A program made the translations under genes and the position numbers. 64,000 bases of DNA from positions 124,001 through 188,000 of the forward strand of contig NZ_FMVJ01000006.1 in assembly GCF_900102135.1 (NCBI RefSeq). Reading direction: 5' to 3'. The notes under the pieces were generated by a model that searched no databases, was not told where the DNA came from, and was given only the letters and a program-made list of their open reading frames with translations. Positions 63,174 to 64,000 of this stretch are shown here, piece by piece. The stretch is from Microvirga guangxiensis. Its GTDB lineage: Bacteria; Pseudomonadota; Alphaproteobacteria; Rhizobiales; Beijerinckiaceae. How positions within the stretch are numbered: the first letter of the stretch is position 1; every line of letters starts with the position of its first letter.

Positions 63174-63806
63174 TCAGTCCGAGGTTTTCTGCATGTAGAG
63201 CTGATGGGGTGGAAGGGCGAGGATATTGAGCTTCCGGCAATAGATGTTGGTGAAGGCGTCCAGGGCGATTTTCGGGCTGCGGGTCAGATCCTTGCCGGAG
63301 GGCAGGTCCTCAAACCAAAGATAATCGTCGAATATCAGAAGGCCTCCCGTTTTCAGCAGCCGGAAGCTTAATATGGCATCGCACAAGACATCCGGAGCCT
63401 GATGCGATCCATCGACGTAAACCATATCGAAAGAGCTCTCATGGCCTGAAGCCAGGATCTTTGCGAGCTGCGCATGAGAGAAGCCCTTGTGCACCACCAG
63501 CTCCACCGGATTCGGAGCAGACTCGGCCATCGTCCTGGCGTTTTTAAGGAAACGCGCTTCGACGGCGCTCATATCGGTTTCCGCGCCGCCTCCCTCCTGG
63601 TGTTCGATGCCGCCTTCCCAGGTGTCGATGCAGTGCAGCTCAAGCGGATGAAGAGGAGCGAGCTTCTGAACGAGATAATAGGCGCTGGCGCCTTCATAAG
63701 AACCGATCTCGAGAATCTTTCGCGGCTGGAATTGTGGGATCAACTGATCCCAAACCGGTCTCGCCGTGTCCTCGAACCATGTGTTCGTAAACTCAAGTTG
63801 GCTCAT
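63174..63806 (-). CDS. class I SAM-dependent methyltransferase
   Basis: A 210-residue protein of the Methyltransf_24-like group. Motif I is KILEIGSYEGASAYYL near 30, motif II region LHCIDTWEGG, and VYVDGSHQAPDVLCDA near 125 marks the O-methyltransferase-like core, followed by GGLLIFDDY. Substrate unknown. It lies between glmS and recG; no operon partner is evident. Confidence 0.85.
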   Translation of the reverse strand: MSQLEFTNTWFEDTARPVWDQLIPQFQPRKILEIGSYEGASAYYLVQKLAPLHPLELHCIDTWEGGIEHQEGGGAETDMSAVEARFLKNARTMAESAPNPVELVVHKGFSHAQLAKILASGHESSFDMVYVDGSHQAPDVLCDAILSFRLLKTGGLLIFDDYLWFEDLPSGKDLTRSPKIALDAFTNIYCRKLNILALPPHQLYMQKTSD

Positions 63807-63871
63807 CGGCAGCCTCTTTGATAATGGGATAGATTATCAAAAGTCGCTCGCCGGCGCCAATGGCGCTCCGA

Positions 63872-64000
63872 TCACCCGGCGCGAAGCAGCTTGATCGCGG
63901 AATCCCGCTCGAACAGATAAAGCATTGTCCGCAGGGCCTGCCCGCGTTCGCTCATCAGTTCCGGATCTTTATCGACGATCAGCCGCGCATCGTCCCGGGC
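63872..64000 (-). CDS. recG: ATP-dependent DNA helicase RecG, C-terminal end (partial)
   Basis: The window edge cuts this gene. The last 42 codons read ARDDARLIVDKDPEL, then RGQALRTMLYLFERDSAIKLLRAG and a stop, which fits the RecG C-terminus of Hyphomicrobiales. RecG remodels stalled forks. The glmU-glmS-recG arrangement supports the call. The rest lies to the right of the window. Confidence 0.8.
   Translation of the reverse strand, partial: ARDDARLIVDKDPELMSERGQALRTMLYLFERDSAIKLLRAG

Overview
The window looks like the main chromosome of an alphaproteobacterium of the order Hyphomicrobiales (Rhizobiales), most likely Methylobacteriaceae (Microvirga or Methylobacterium-like). The grounds are high GC, rplM-rpsI followed by a short type 2 argC, an aminotransferase-hom-glpX-recJ run, glmU-glmS-recG, PHA synthase, DUF6894 and NDUFS4-like proteins, and four tRNA genes. 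The family assignment is inference.

Left part (1-18.5 kb) is mostly core metabolism: an orphan ParA ATPase, metY with a well-formed promoter, a CoA-binding protein, a hotdog thioesterase, rplM-rpsI with a structured leader, argC, an FAH-family hydrolase, a FadL-type porin, phaC, a lipoprotein, an aminotransferase, hom, glpX, an acetyltransferase, recJ and tRNA-Glu. Many genes end in clear intrinsic terminators, several shared by convergent genes.

18.5-24.4 kb holds dgoA, then a compact lipid or polyketide cluster on the minus strand: ACP, type III PKS-like ketosynthase and fatty acyl-AMP ligase. A perfect 7+7 bp inverted repeat lies just upstream of the ACP gene. A DUF1624 membrane protein and a sirtuin follow.

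24.5-28.8 kb carries a twin cold-shock protein, a DUF192 protein, tRNA-Pro, an NDUFS4-like subunit and tRNA-Arg(UCU). Between that tRNA and tRNA-Arg(ACG) sits a plasmid-type replication module: a RepA_C-family initiator, at least seven 18-bp iterons partly at exact 22-bp spacing, a near-consensus DnaA box and an 18-bp perfect palindrome.

28.8-40 kb is catabolic and stress-related: a paoABC molybdenum aldehyde oxidoreductase, then a P-type ATPase, a tandem universal stress protein, a PfkB-family sugar kinase and a D-lactate dehydrogenase-like enzyme. A perfect FNR/FixK box with ideal class II spacing precedes the ATPase, which suggests low-oxygen control.

40-48.7 kb has an exopolysaccharide-type operon (HlyD-like protein, processive GT2 synthase, Cache-HAMP membrane sensor without an output domain), an EamA exporter, purT, and a PGM1-type ATP-grasp peptide ligase. 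48.8-53.4 kb is a three-gene signalling operon (4-PAS histidine kinase, single-domain receiver, receiver-HisKA_2 kinase) and a small HhH protein. About 1.2 kb of gene-poor sequence follows, with a DUF1127-like remnant. The right end has a LysR regulator, mdoGH for osmoregulated periplasmic glucans, glmU, glmS, a methyltransferase and the 3' end of recG.
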